From assembly GCA_030998225.1 (NCBI GenBank), contig JAPYXD010000259.1, positions 2,170,001-2,234,000 on the forward strand: a stretch of DNA of 64,000 bases. The letters are read 5' to 3'. The position numbers and the translations under genes were made by a program. Shown one piece after another: positions 1-9,981 of this stretch. Origin of the DNA: Diplolepis rosae. Taxonomy: Eukaryota; Arthropoda; Insecta; Hymenoptera; Diplolepididae. Under the pieces are notes generated by a model, which did not search any database, was not told the DNA's origin, and was given only the letters and a program-made list of their open reading frames with translations. Numbering within the stretch: position 1 is the stretch's first letter; every line of letters begins with the position of its first letter.

Positions 1-965
1 ATCAAGTTAGGGTCAAGGTCATTTCAAAGTCAAATTTTTATTTATCAAATGGAAATGTGTGTTTGACCGCAGCTTCTGAAAAGGCGAGATATTCCACATT
101 CGCATATGGTTTGACTTATGGATCAAAGTGACCTTTAGGGGTCATCAGAAGGTTGAATCATTCTTTCAAATTAATTTAAATCAGATTAAAAATGATCTGT
201 GTTGAGAAACCTATGAATTACAAATCTTTATCGAGCATGGTTTAGCCCCGTGATATTTCTCTGACCGAAATTCTGTAAGGATGCTCTGTTTCTGTTATTG
301 AAATTTAAAATCCTGCTTCTTCAGAGGATCCTGCAAATGGTAACAACTGCCTTAATCGAGGATGTATAGAATGATCCATCTTTTGATCCATTGTGGTAAA
401 GAAGCCAGTAAAAGCGTACTGCCTGGCATGGGGGTGTTAAGGTATGAAGAAGAAGCCGTATTGTGTCCGACAATGAGTTGACTTTGTCCTCGTCAAAGTC
501 CAAAAGACCTCTGACTCAGACCTGGGGCAATATAAGGATTACACAGGTCTGCATGATTTTGTTCTGGAATAGCTAAAGATTGTTTTTCACTTTATTTGAG
601 CACCTATAACTTCGCGAATTTTGATTATTTTTCAAATCTGAAAATACGACCGAAAAGAGCCATTTTTCAGCTTTCCATTTCACTAATTATATGTATGAAT
701 TGAACTTTTACAACCATATTCGCCAATTCAAAAAAAAATTGCAGGTTTCGCAATGAGCGACATATGAAGGGACAAACTTACAGGACGTCAAATTTGTTTT
801 TTTATTCTTGTTTCTGCTGAACGAGGCATTACGTAGACGACAGATCATTAACGACATCTTACAGCGTACTTGGGTTTTTTAAACAGAGGGCTACCTGTCA
901 TGGGTGTGATGTTATTGCGTTTGAGGTTATGGGGTTACAGCGTACTTGGGGACTTTACGATTTAT

Positions 966-2218
966 TTATTATAATTTGATACTGAAGCTCAAATAAATTT
1001 TATAACAATATTACAGATGATGTGAATTACACATTTTCTCAAAGTCACTCAATTTCTTTTTGAAATTAAATGAAACAGGAAATTAAATTTACTTAAGGCT
1101 CTATCAGCCTTAAGGAACACATTCTCATCATGGCGCTCGCGCTTCGCGCTTGATTTTCTGTATACATTTCAGTAACTTTTTAATAAATTACATGATTAAA
1201 AGAATTTATTTTCTTCCAAATCTCTCAAAAAGGAAAAACAATCGTAGACTTTATTTAAGGAAACGATTTTTCAGAACAACGCTTATTTCGTATCTCACAT
1301 ATTTTGGTGAAAAAAATCGAATTTATTTAATATTAAAAATCAAAACATAAAATATACATCCTGTCCCGAAACGTCTTGATGAGAATTTGTAGACCTCATT
1401 TAGGCAAACAATTTTCCATCCAAACGTTTTTTTTGTATCTCACATATTTTGTCTAAAAAATGGAATTTTTGAATTTTAATCGTATTTTTTGGAATTGAAA
1501 CGAAAAATATATGTTTTTTCAAAAACTGTGTGAGACAAAATTTTTAGATCTTTTTGAAACGAACAACTTTGTATTCTTACGTTTTTTTCATATTTCGAAT
1601 ATTATTGTTAAAAAATTGAATTTTGGATTTTCAATAGTTTTTTTTTTAATTAAAAAGAAAAATATGCATCTTATGAAAAAATGTTACAATTCAAATTTGT
1701 AGCACTTGATGTAGAAAATAATATTGTATCATAACGTTTTTTCGTATCTCATATAATTTAACTTGAAAATGGAATTTTGATATTGACTTTTTTCGAATTT
1801 GAATATGCTGTAACATTTCAAATTTTGATTTAATCAAAAAATGTTATCAGGATAATTTGTAGAGATTTATGAGCACTATCAAAAACCAGTATTCGAATTT
1901 TCGATTTAAAAAAAAAATTATTTTCAAAAACACAAAAGTAGTGCTCTATCCCTCAATTTGGATTGGATGTGGCTGGTTAACGAACTTGTCCTTACTTTTT
2001 CGGCTCCGATAAAGTGTACCAAAGCTCAATTCAATCTGATAATTCTATCGAGAGTTATGCCGCACACGACCTACAGACAGACAGACAGACAGACAGACAC
2101 TTTCGTAAAAAACCTTTTTTATGACTCACGGGGTCTCAAAACGTAAAGATTTGATGAAAATATCGAAAGTCATTTTTCACATAAAACCAATACCTTCTCA
2201 TCCATGATGAGAATGTAA
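966..2218 (+). repeat. Family A interspersed repeat, copy 1 (5' truncated)
   Basis: This copy matches 6025-7316 almost base for base and lacks the GC-rich head that copy 2 has at 5828-6020. It contains the hairpin CTTAAGGCT...AGCCTTAAG (about 1092-1115), ACATTCTCATCATGG at 1118, a GCGCTTCGCGC hairpin, a run of degenerate subrepeats each ending near TTCGTATCTCACATAT, an (ACAG)n microsatellite at 2073-2099, and the end CATGATGAGAATGTAAAAA. Short frames inside, such as the one at 1958-2146 running through the ACAG tract, recur in other copies and are not genes. The family has no recognisable coding capacity. Whether it is a SINE-like or a DNA element is open. Confidence 0.75.
2073..2099. repeat. 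(ACAG)n microsatellite inside family A
   Basis: About 6.5 units of ACAG. The same internal site carries a longer, interrupted tract in copy 2 (7133-7192) and (CTGT)n in the reverse-oriented copy 3 (14155-14184), so the microsatellite belongs to the repeat family and varies in length between copies. Confidence 0.9.
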
Positions 2219-3045
2219 AAACAAATTTGATGTCCTATAAGTTTGTCCCTTCATATGTCGCTCATTGCGAAACTTGCAATTTTGTTTTCAATTGGCGATA
2301 TCTCTGGTTATAAAAGTTCAAATCATACATATAATTAGTGAAATGGAAAGCTGAAAAATGGCTCTTTTCGACCGTTTTTTTTTAGATTTGAAAAATAATC
2401 AAAATTCGCGAAGTTATGGGTGCTCAAATAAAGCGAAAAACCGTGTTTTTTTCACTTTTAGGTTAGGATTACTCAAAAACCTGACGTGCTCGAGCAGTTC
2501 TGAGGCCGGATTTGGATTTTACGGAAAAAACTACTTTGGAAATGACCCCTATCTTTTCTAGAACAAATTCAACCCTTTTTTTTCTTCCTTAATACGTGGG
2601 TCTTCGTAATCTACTATGTCATCTGAAAAACAAAACAATCATAAAAAATCTTCAAAGAAAAAGACTTTAAGTTTTTCATCTCAACATTCTTGCATTAAAA
2701 TCCCTAACATCCTGTTTATAATAACAGATACATATCCTTTTTCCCAGAGGATTGGAAAACGTCATTCGTCGGCAGAGCGTGGATATAGGTGTCTGTTGTC
2801 TTAGTTTTCCGATCCCCCTCAGAAAAATATCACGGGGCTAAACCATGCTCGATAAAGATTTGTAATTCATAGATTTTTCAATACAGATCATTTTTAATCT
2901 GATTTAAATTAATTTGAAAGAATAATTCGACCTTCTGATGACCCCTAAAGGTCACTTTGATCCATAAGTCAAACCATATGCGAACGTGGAATATCTCGCC
3001 TTTTCAGAAGCTGCGGTCAAACACACATTTCAATTTCATAAATAA

Positions 3046-3338
3046 AATTTGACCTTGAAATGACCTTGGCCCAAACTTTATGGGGTCAAACATATCCCAG
3101 ATCCGCATTCAGCGAACCCAAAAACGTATAAGAATCGGGGTTTTCTTCACCTAAACGTTTTTTTTTCAATTTGACATTGGAACGACCTTGACTCTGACCT
3201 AACAGGGTCAAACAGATCCGGTGTTTGAAAATAGCGATCCTAAAAATGATGAGAATCTTGATTTCACTGCTTAAACGTTTTTCCCCCCAATTTGACCTTG
3301 GAATGACCTTGATTATGATCTGATGGAGTCATGAATTC
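3046..3338. repeat. 121 bp tandem repeat, about 2.4 units
   Basis: Units start at about 3046, 3168 and 3289, each opening with AATTTGACCTTGGAATGACC-like sequence and closing with CTTAAACGTTTTT. Units are diverged from one another. Each contains one or two TGACCTTG-type words. The array abuts the right arm of the foldback element, and the same words occur at its left edge (12-30). Confidence 0.75.
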
Positions 3339-3540
3339 CAGCCCAATATAATTATATTCCATTATATTATAATAAATAATAAAAAAATAAATTCTGAATA
3401 TTCAAGACATAATAGACCTGTCAGTAATTTTTGATTCATTTTTAAAAATTTCAAGTCGATATTTCATTCTCCGTGGAAATGTAGTTACAGAACTGTAATT
3501 GCCGATAGCACTTCAGTTTTATATTTCAATATGAAAGAAA

Positions 3541-3699
3541 ATCCAGAATTTTTACTAAAACGAAGTTAACAAACGTTCCTTATCTTCTGTTATATTTACT
3601 AAACCCTGAGCAAGATATTTTTTAAATAAAAAAGTTATCTTACATGGATGGATTAACATATTATTTTTGTCACGTGACCTGCTTGGCTAATGGCCTTAA
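3541..3699. mobile_element. Family B (TTAAGGCCATGGATCAACC) right-half fragment
   Basis: This corresponds to the right half of the complete family B element at 47698-48053: GTTAACAAACGTTCC, then AAAAAAGTTATCTTACAT, then CACGTGACC and a degenerate end reading GGCTAATGGCCTTAA. The left half is missing. Between here and the tandem repeat (3339-3540) I see only AT-rich sequence. Confidence 0.6.
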
Positions 3700-3799
3700 A
3701 TGGCTGTCCTATAGTCACTGGACCTAGGTATTAAATTTTATAACCCATTTTTTTATACGCTCTATTTGTTTTCGAATTATGTTTTCCGCAAATAAAAAA

Positions 3800-4175
3800 A
3801 ATAATTAAAAATTTCAAAGATTCGAAACCAATCGAATCCTCAAAACACAAAAAACACAACCAAATTTGGACCAAAATCACCACACGTCAATAGAATACCA
3901 GAAAACAAACCGTGAGAAAAACAAACAAAAAAGGAGGAAACATGGATGGTGGTGGGTAATAAAAACAAAAGAGGACGAAAGAAAGAAAAAGAAGGAAGGG
4001 TTTTGGAAGGTTGCCTTTTTTTCTTTTCTCCTTTTTTCATTCTTCCTTTTTTGTTTGTTTTTCTCACGGTTTGTTTTCTGGTATTCTGTTGAGGTGTGGT
4101 GATTTTGGTCCAAATTTGGTTGTGTTTTCTGTGTTTTGAGTATTCGATTGGTTTCGAATCCTTGAAATTTTTAAT
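3800..4175. mobile_element. Palindromic foldback element with about 150 bp arms
   Basis: The left arm (3800-3950) is nearly the exact reverse complement of 4030-4175, around a purine/pyrimidine-rich centre. Outer landmarks are AAAAATTTCAAAGATTCGAA and TTCGAATCCTTGAAATTTTT. Three frames of 75-78 codons on both strands here encode similar peptides because the DNA is palindromic, which marks them as shadows. A diverged relative lies at 61196-61390. Confidence 0.85.
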
Positions 4176-4193
4176 TGTGCTTTTGTTTGGACG

Positions 4194-4753
4194 TTAAGAG
4201 GAATCCGGGTCAGTGGTGATACGGGTTCAGGTTTAAAAAAAAATATTTTTTCAAGAAAAACGCGTTCAAAGTTTCGAAAACGAAAAACTCAAATTAATAA
4301 GTGACTACTTTTAGTACGCATAGCATCAGAAAGAATTCGAATTTCGTTCTGAAACTTTGATAGCATATTTTTAAGATGTTTTGCTTAATAATTTATGCAC
4401 CCAAAAAAAAGTTCTATTTAAATTTAAGAAATCGTTTTTTATCTTCATTTCTTCAATTTGAAGTAAAAATACCTTTAGAACAAATATAAATTTGTTTGAC
4501 TTTGATAAATTACGTTTTTAGCCTTTTTTAAATAACAGAAATTTTGCTTTGACGGTGAAAAAAAAATTTCCGATATATTTTGCTAAAATTGGACTTTTTT
4601 TCAATTTTGAAACCAAAAGTAGTCCGTTACGTCCGTTTTTATCTTCACTATCATTTCTCAAATTTTGAAAAGAAAATTTTATGTACTTTAGACACAAACA
4701 TGTAGAAACCTGAAATCAATAAAATTTGCTAATCTCCGCAGTATTACATGCCC
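4194..4753. repeat. Diverged repeat starting TTAAGAGGAATCCGGGTC
   Basis: AT-rich sequence beginning at a TTAA, with a GAAAAACGCGTTCAAAGTTT-like segment. The tail (about 4655-4753, CAAATTTTGAAAAGAAAATT through ACATGCCC) recurs in pieces at 55870-55925 and 57120-57171. No matching right terminus is visible, so completeness is unknown. Confidence 0.4.
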
Positions 4754-5095
4754 TTAAGGGAATCCGCCACCTTTAATTGGTATATTTTTTTTATTTTTTT
4801 GACATTTTCCAAAAATGTTATTTTTTTATTCTCTATACTTTTCTGAGTATGTGTGTCAATTTTCTGGTCAATCTGATTTTTTTTCTTGGAAAAATAAATT
4901 AAATTTAAAAGTTACTATGATTTACGAATAATCCGTTTTTAGCGAAAATTAGCTTTTTACACAAAACAGTTTGTTTATTTATTTACTAATATTTCAGAAT
5001 TACATGGAAAATAGTATACAACAGATATTCTTATAAAAACACTACTATATATATATATTGTCTTTATGTATATGCCTGTATGATTTAGTATTAAG
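4754..5095 (+). mobile_element. TTAA-inserted family M, copy 1
   Basis: Starts at TTAA with GGGAATCCGCCACCTTTAAT and matches the copy at 29477-29945 for several hundred bases (CTCTATACTTTTCTGAG, GCGAAAATTAGCTTTTTAC, TTTATTTATTTACTAATATT). The sequence just before it, ACATGCCC, is found uninterrupted at 57163-57175 (ACATGCCCTTAAATG), which supports insertion at TTAA. I do not find the reverse-complement end, so the right boundary is approximate. 5096-5238 is unassigned AT-rich sequence. Confidence 0.55.
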
Positions 5096-5238
5096 GCTGA
5101 GAAAGAAATATTTACCTTGAAGTAATTTCAAAGTTTCTTTACCTACCTTTAAAAACAAAATGTTAATTGCTTTACATTTTTTTATGAAGTAAATTCTATA
5201 TTAGCAACCTTTTTTTTGTATGTTCTGGATTCAAAATA

Positions 5239-5330
5239 AATCACTGATGAGGGCACCGATCAGAGCTGAAACCTCTGATTATATGTAAAACTCTGAGTTT
5301 TTATTAATCTTGGTCCCTAAAGCCAACTAT
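5239..5330 (+). ncRNA. Hammerhead-like ribozyme motif 1
   Basis: The core CTGATGA (5244-5250) is followed by a short, imperfect stem II and GAAAC (5268-5272). Reading ACCUC after GAA places a C at the expected cleavage position. The next five bases, UGAUU, pair perfectly with AAUCA just 5' of the core as helix I. The conserved downstream box GTCCCTAAAGCCAAC closes the unit at 5313-5327. Stem II is weaker than in other copies, so activity is uncertain. Confidence 0.6.
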
Positions 5331-5559
5331 CAACATCAACTTATATCTTCAATTATTAATTAAGGGTCAATGCAAGTCCAGAATATAAATTTTTTTTATA
5401 TATATATTTTTAAATTATTTTATTCGTAATTTTACTTTGAACAATTGATTATTGAAAATTCCATCTGGTCTTAAATGACGTTAATTCTAAATCTCAGGTT
5501 GATAGGGTCGATATGGTAGAGTTCGGTTATCTTGGTGAATGATGCACTCTTCTAATTAT

Positions 5560-5827
5560 CGACATAATCGACTGAAATGATTTAGAAAAATTTGTACATA
5601 ATTTTACTTTATTTTTCATACTCAAAAATTTTCTACACATTGTAAAGAACAAAATAAAAAAAAAATAATAACAATTGATTAAAGAAAAAAAGTTGTTCAA
5701 TGTCAAAATGTCAAAAAGTGTCAAAAAGATGTCCAAAAAACTCAAAATTTTTAGTTCGATAATACATAAAGGTTATGGAATTTTTAAAAAAGCCCAAAAC
5801 ATTTCTAAATGAAGGTACTAAACATAA
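5560..5827 (-). repeat. Family P repeat, copy 1
   Basis: The reverse complement matches 42484-42720: GTACCTTCATTTAGAAA..., CCATAACCTTTATGTATT, GGACATTTTTTGAC, then a block ending TTTGGGTATGAAAAATAA. A third copy is at 30190-30378 on this same strand sense. The 72-codon minus frame at 5527-5745 and the 63-codon frame at 42518-42709 are both in this repeat and are not convincing genes. 5331-5559 is unassigned AT-rich sequence. Confidence 0.6.
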
Positions 5828-7132
5828 AAAAATCTGCCCGCTTTGCGGGCACATTCTCATCGCGCGCAGCTCGCTTCGCTCGCAAGTTTAAGCGCGCCTA
5901 GGGCGCGCGATTCAATCGTCGCGCTGTGCGCTCCGGAAATTTTGAACGTCGCGCTTCGCGCTCCGTTCTTTCTGGACCTCGCGCTTCGCGCTCGGTCTTG
6001 TGCTCTCCGCATACATTTAAGTTTATTTCTTATAATTTGATACTGAAACTCAAACTAATTTTATAATTATATTACAGATGATGTGAATTACACATTTTCT
6101 CAAAGTCACTCTATTTCTTTTTGAATTTAAGTTAAACAGAAAATTCAATTTACTTAAGGCTCTATCAGCCTTAAGGAACACATTCTCATCATGACGCTCG
6201 CGCTTCGCGCTCGATTTTCTGTATACATTTCAGTCACTTTTTAATAAATTACATGATTAAAATAATTTATTTTCTTCCAAATCTCTCAAAAAGAAAAAAC
6301 AATCGTAGAACTTATTTAAGGAAACGATTTTACAGAACAACGCTTATTTCGTAACTCACATATTTTGGTGAAAAAAATCGAATTTTTTTAATATTAAAAA
6401 TCAAAACATAAAATATACATCCTATCCCGAAATGTCTTAATGAGAATTTGTAAACCTCATTTAGGCAAACAATTTTCCAGATAAACGTTTTTTTTGTATC
6501 TCACATATTTTGTCTAAAAAATGGAATTTTTGAATTTTAAACGTATTTTTTGGAATTAAAACGAAAAATATATGTTTTACCAGAAACTGCGTCAGACAAA
6601 ATTTTTAGATCTTTTTGAAACGAACAACTTTGTATTCTTACGTTTTTTTCGTATTTCGAATATTATTGTTAAAAAATTGAATTTTGGATTTTCAATAGTT
6701 TTTTTTTAATTAAAAAGAAAAATATGCATCTTATGAAAAAATGTTACAATTCAGATTTGTAGCACTTGATGTAGAAAATAATATTGTATCATAACGTTTT
6801 TTCGTATCTCGTATAATTTAACTGGAAAATGGAATTTTGATATTGACTTTTTTAGAATTTGAATATGCTGTAACATTTCTAATTTTGATTTAATCAAAAA
6901 ATGTTATCGGGATAATTTGTAGAGATTTATGAGCACTATCAAAAACCAGTGTTGAAATTTTTGATTTTTTCAAAAAGTTATTTTCAAAAACACAAAAGTA
7001 GCGCTCAATCCCTCAATTTTGATTGGATGTGGCTGGTTAACGAACTTGTCCTTACTTTTTCGGCTCCGATAAAGTGTACCAAAGCTCGATTCAATCTGAT
7101 AATTCTATCGAGAGTTATGCCGCACACGACCT

Positions 7133-7170
<38 letters not shown>

Positions 7171-7316
7171 GGACGGACAGACAGACAGACACTTTAGTAA
7201 AAACCGTTTTTTCTGACTCAGGGGGTCTCAAAGCGTAAAGATTTGATAAAAATTTCAAAAGTCATTTTTCACATAAAACCAATACCTTCTCATCCATGAT
7301 GAGAATGTAAAAATTA
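5828..7316 (+). repeat. Family A interspersed repeat, copy 2 (longest, with GC-rich head)
   Basis: The head reads CTGCCCGCTTTGCGGGCA, a hairpin preceded by an A-run. ACATTCTCATC follows and then a GC-rich set of hairpins built on GCGCTTCGCGCTC (to about 6010). The body begins near 6020 and parallels copy 1 from there. The end CATCCATGATGAGAATGTAAA contains GATGAGAATGT, the reverse complement of ACATTCTCATC, so the element has an 11 bp terminal inverted repeat just inside the head hairpin. Frames at 5843-6040 and 6949-7197 are shadows of the hairpin and microsatellite tracts. Confidence 0.8.
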
Positions 7317-7625
7317 TATAGAAAAATTTTTTTTCATTTCTCGTTATTTTGGTATAGGGTCAGATTCTTTTTATTTTCTTCGATTAAAATGATCACACAT
7401 TCAGTATAAAGATGCAATATCTCATAGTTCTGACCATTTTCAGAACTAATTCAATTTAATAATACTTTTCAAATGTGATACTTAATATCACGAATACTAA
7501 AATTTCATTTTTGTTATTTTTTAAAGATAAATTTATTATTTTTTCAAACCATCTCAGAATAAATCTGAATGCAGGAATAAACAAATTTCAATTTTTTAAA
7601 TTCTGAACATACTCAAATAATATTT

Positions 7626-7800
7626 AAAGAATTTGAAAATCTTTCTGTGGAAAAAATGACGCTTTCGACTGCGCTGGGATTCGAGCCCAGGTCTTTCGAT
7701 TGCCGGTCGACTGCTCTAACCACTGAGCTACACAGGCGTCCGACATCTCCTTCTCCACAGGAAGATCTCCTTATTTCGCCTAGTGGCTCAGCCTTGCGGC
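7626..7800 (-). mobile_element. tRNA-derived SINE-like element, most complete copy
   Basis: On the minus strand, 7740-7658 has tRNA-like layout: the A box TAGCTCAGTGG (7730-7720) in a D arm, a 5 bp anticodon-like stem with loop CCGGCAA, and a B box GGCTCGAATCC (7687-7677) in a good T arm CTGGG/CCCAG. The acceptor-like GACGC pairs with GCGTC, but extra bases separate the T arm from the 3' acceptor strand, so it is tRNA-derived rather than a tRNA gene. The 3' tail ends AAAGATTTTCAAATTCTTT. Two shorter copies at 9200-9291 and 56934-56977 share this tail and are cut progressively from the 5' side. Confidence 0.75.
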
Positions 7801-8284
7801 TGTAAATGATTTCAAATTAATTAGTTGAGTTTGAAAATTGAATAAAACTACATATATAGATATTATAATAATTTATGTTTCTGTAATGCCTCGCTTGCAA
7901 ATTCAATGTTAAATGGAAGCTGATATTCGTTTCTTGAAAAATACACGCCTTCGTCCACTCGTGAAAATCACCATAAACGTCTCGAATTTCTTAACTAAGT
8001 ATAGGACAATAGTTTTCTTCAAGGAGGAAAAGAACCTCTCAGGATTGCTTATAAAGGAAAATTGTCAGTCAGCAAAGCCACATGTCCCGAGTCGGTTTTT
8101 AAAACAGTTCAGATCATTCTGTGAGAGACTCCGGTAACAAAGTCCTCAAGAAAAGTTTTCAAAAATGTAAACCTTGTTGTTAATTTCTCATTTTTTTTTT
8201 GGCATTGGGTCAGCCTCTTTTTTATTTTCTTCTATTAAAATTATCAATGCTACTTACGATAAAAAAACGCAGAAAAAAGAGAGA
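7801..8284. other. No recognised gene; AT-rich sequence with a family V piece
   Basis: I see no gene here. The 74-codon plus frame at 7913-8137 has no recognisable features. 8180-8245 reads TTTGGCATTGGGTCAGCCTC, the reverse complement of the GACCC...GCCAA box that follows hammerhead motif 2 on the minus strand. Confidence 0.4.
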
Positions 8285-8330
8285 AGGCGAACGTTTCGGC
8301 CACATATGGGGGGCCTCTTCAGTGCCATAA
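8285..8330 (-). ncRNA. Hammerhead-like ribozyme motif 2 (CUGAAGA subfamily)
   Basis: On the minus strand: GGCA, CTGAAGA, stem II GGCC with loop CCCCATATGT and GGCC, then GAAAC-GUU and CGCC. Stem II starts directly after the core with a G-C pair and has no bulge, the cleanest in the window. Position 7 is A instead of U, which hammerheads tolerate. Helix I is GGC/GCC with a mismatch next to the cleavage site. A GACCCAATGCCAAA box follows at 8220-8200. Confidence 0.6.
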
Positions 8331-8489
8331 ATTTAAAGATTAATTCAAAATTTTCGTAAAAGATAAAAATGTAGAAGATAGTTAAAATAAGAATAATAAT
8401 GAAACTCAAAAACTTATCTTATCGCTTGCAATTCAAAATGAAGAAGTCCCGTATGCAACAACACGAATTGGAAAAATTATGTAGAAATC
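8331..8489. other. Unassigned AT-rich sequence
   Basis: Low-GC sequence with no open frame of note and no repeat relationship that I could identify. Confidence 0.4.
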
Positions 8490-8807
8490 ACTGTACATAG
8501 AAAACCGGATAAAATGAACGAACAACTTAGAAATTTGTAAACAACAGGCCGGAATTTTTGTTTGTTTGTTTTTTTTCTTTTATAAAGAACGGATAACCAA
8601 TTGGTTACTAATAATAAAACAAATGAGAAATTAACAAAAATTCTGTGAATTTTGGGTTAATATAATAGCAGACATGTCATCAAACATGTCACATTACAAA
8701 GTAAACCTTGTTCTTCTTTAATAATAAAATTTAAAAAAATTTCCGGTTGGTTCGTATGCAAAAATTTTTATGTTTTTTCATTTTATCCGGTTTCTTATTC
8801 ACAGTGA
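8490..8807. mobile_element. Short TIR element with CACTGT ends
   Basis: The left end CACTGTACATAGAAAACCGG and the right end, whose reverse complement is CACTGTGAATAAGAAACCGG, form an imperfect TIR of about 30 bp continuing into ATAAAATGAA. The interior includes a family V segment (8615-8705) with the GACATGT...ACATGTC hairpin. No coding capacity. Target duplication not clear. Confidence 0.6.
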
Positions 8808-9199
8808 GCTCTAAATATTTTCTCAAGCGTATTTTTATATCTACACTGTGAGAAATCCTATTAGTTGTGCTGACTAAAAGGTCACAACTATATATTTTTA
8901 GTAAGCAGTACCAAAAATTTTGTAAAACTTACCAATGCTCAAAAGTCCATGGAACTAAGTATGCTACTATTTTTTTTGTAAAATTGATCAAATTCATTTA
9001 TTTTGAGAAATGTAAATACTTTATTTTCATATGCAATATTTCGTGTGTAAACATGACTTGCAATTCTTTGGTAATAGTAAACTTCAAGAAATAATTGTAC
9101 ATAGACCAATTAGATTTTACCTGCTTATCAACTGTTTTGAATCGTTTTGAAATCGTTACATACATTGATTTCTTAAAATGTTGCTTTTGTTCAAAAATT

Positions 9200-9291
9200 A
9201 AAGAATTTGAAAATCTTTCTGTGGAAAAAAAGACGCTTTCGACTGCGCTGGGATTCGAGCCCAGGTCTTTCGATTGCCGGTCGACTGCTCT
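9200..9291 (-). mobile_element. tRNA-SINE copy 2, 5' truncated
   Basis: Near-identical to 7626-7717 from the AT-rich 3' tail through the B box and the anticodon-like arm. It stops within the D arm, just before the A box, and then enters unrelated sequence. Loss of the 5' part with a constant 3' tail is the pattern expected of retroposition. Confidence 0.75.
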
Positions 9292-9530
9292 CTTCATCAA
9301 AATGAAAAGAATTAAATCATGGTAATTTTAAAGTATAATTGTAAACTGTTGTGCAGTTTTTGATGAAAAACATCTCAACAATTATCATCATTTGTTACAT
9401 TTTGAAAAACAATAATTAAAAAAGTTTTTCTCCTAAACAATTCTAACCTAAGAAAGTTCCCATCGACATTAACAGAAATAAAATAGATAGAATGATAAAT
9501 TTAACTATCGCAAATTTAGTTACTTAGTAC

Positions 9531-9783
9531 AATTGAAGAGTGAACATTCAAAGGGGCGTAACCCACATTTCTGAAATTTTACACGGCGGCACAGAAACGT
9601 TCCCATTTCGACACCTCGAGATACAGATTTTTGATTTCCAAATCGAAAATAAAAATATTTCCGATTGGAAAAAAAAATCGTTTGCGCTATTGTATTGGCA
9701 TTAACCTCAAGAATTTGTTTCGCCAAAAAAACGATTTTTGAAAAATTGTGGGTTACGCCCTTTTGAATGTCCACTCTTCAATT
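9531..9783. mobile_element. 253 bp MITE with 35-37 bp TIRs
   Basis: The left end AATTGAAGAGTGAACATTCA and the right end (same sequence in reverse complement, with one or two changes) continue to GGGGCGTAACCCACA. AATT at the two edges is either part of the TIR or a 4 bp target duplication. The 84-codon minus frame at 9520-9774 spans the element and is a shadow. Confidence 0.8.
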
Positions 9784-9785
9784 CT

Positions 9786-9889
9786 ATAGTTTCACACTTG
9801 CAATTTTTTTACATCACTTTTTTTTACCACAATGTTTATCCATCACACGCCAATTTATAAGTTTTCCTCCTTTGTATTTTTATAGAAAT
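9786..9889 (-). repeat. Single partial copy of the 156 bp satellite monomer
   Basis: Matches the tandem monomers at 36691-37430 in reverse complement (ACAATGTTTATCC, TCACACG, CTCCTTTGTATTTTTATAGAAA) and runs straight into hammerhead motif 3, as the array does at motif 7. Confidence 0.7.
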
Positions 9890-9981
9890 AAATCTCACTG
9901 ATGAGGACTCCAACCAGAGTCGAAACGTTTGAAAATATGAAACCTTGAGTTTACATTTTTTCTGGACCCTAAAGCCAACTA
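9890..9981 (+). ncRNA. Hammerhead-like ribozyme motif 3
   Basis: The core CTGATGA (9898-9904), stem II GACTC/GAGTC with loop CAACCA and one extra G next to the core, then GAAACGUU. Helix I is UCA/UGA. The self-complementary ACGU that follows GAA would form helix III only between two molecules, as in dimeric hammerheads. The downstream box GGACCCTAAAGCCAACTA ends the unit. Confidence 0.7.

Larger units (their letters stand above)
1..3081. mobile_element. 3 kb foldback element, left end cut by the window edge
   Basis: Positions 1-276 are the imperfect reverse complement of about 2822-3081, and 583-803 of about 2218-2455. Shared landmarks include the CCCGTGATATTT block, the GACATATGAAGGGACAAACTTA block and the TTTTCAGAAGCTGCGG block. 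The two intervening stretches (277-582 and 2456-2821) do not pair with each other, so the arms are interrupted or diverged. A family A repeat sits in the loop. I see no transposase. The 60-codon minus frame at 321-503 and the plus frames at 2358-2561 and 2616-2804 look like chance frames. Confidence 0.7.

Noticed and set aside
1958..2146. Frames ending in repeated RQTD (also at 6949-7197 and 14129-14368)
   Set aside because: These translate the ACAG microsatellite inside family A and are cut or shifted between copies.
3840..4113. Three overlapping frames of 75-78 codons on both strands
   Set aside because: A palindrome gives similar translations on both strands, and the peptides are Lys/Phe-rich products of A and T tracts.
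7658..7740. Functional tRNA gene
   Set aside because: Good A and B boxes, but the anticodon stem has a mismatch, U33 is replaced by C, and extra bases lie between the T arm and the acceptor strand. Truncated copies show that it is a SINE head.
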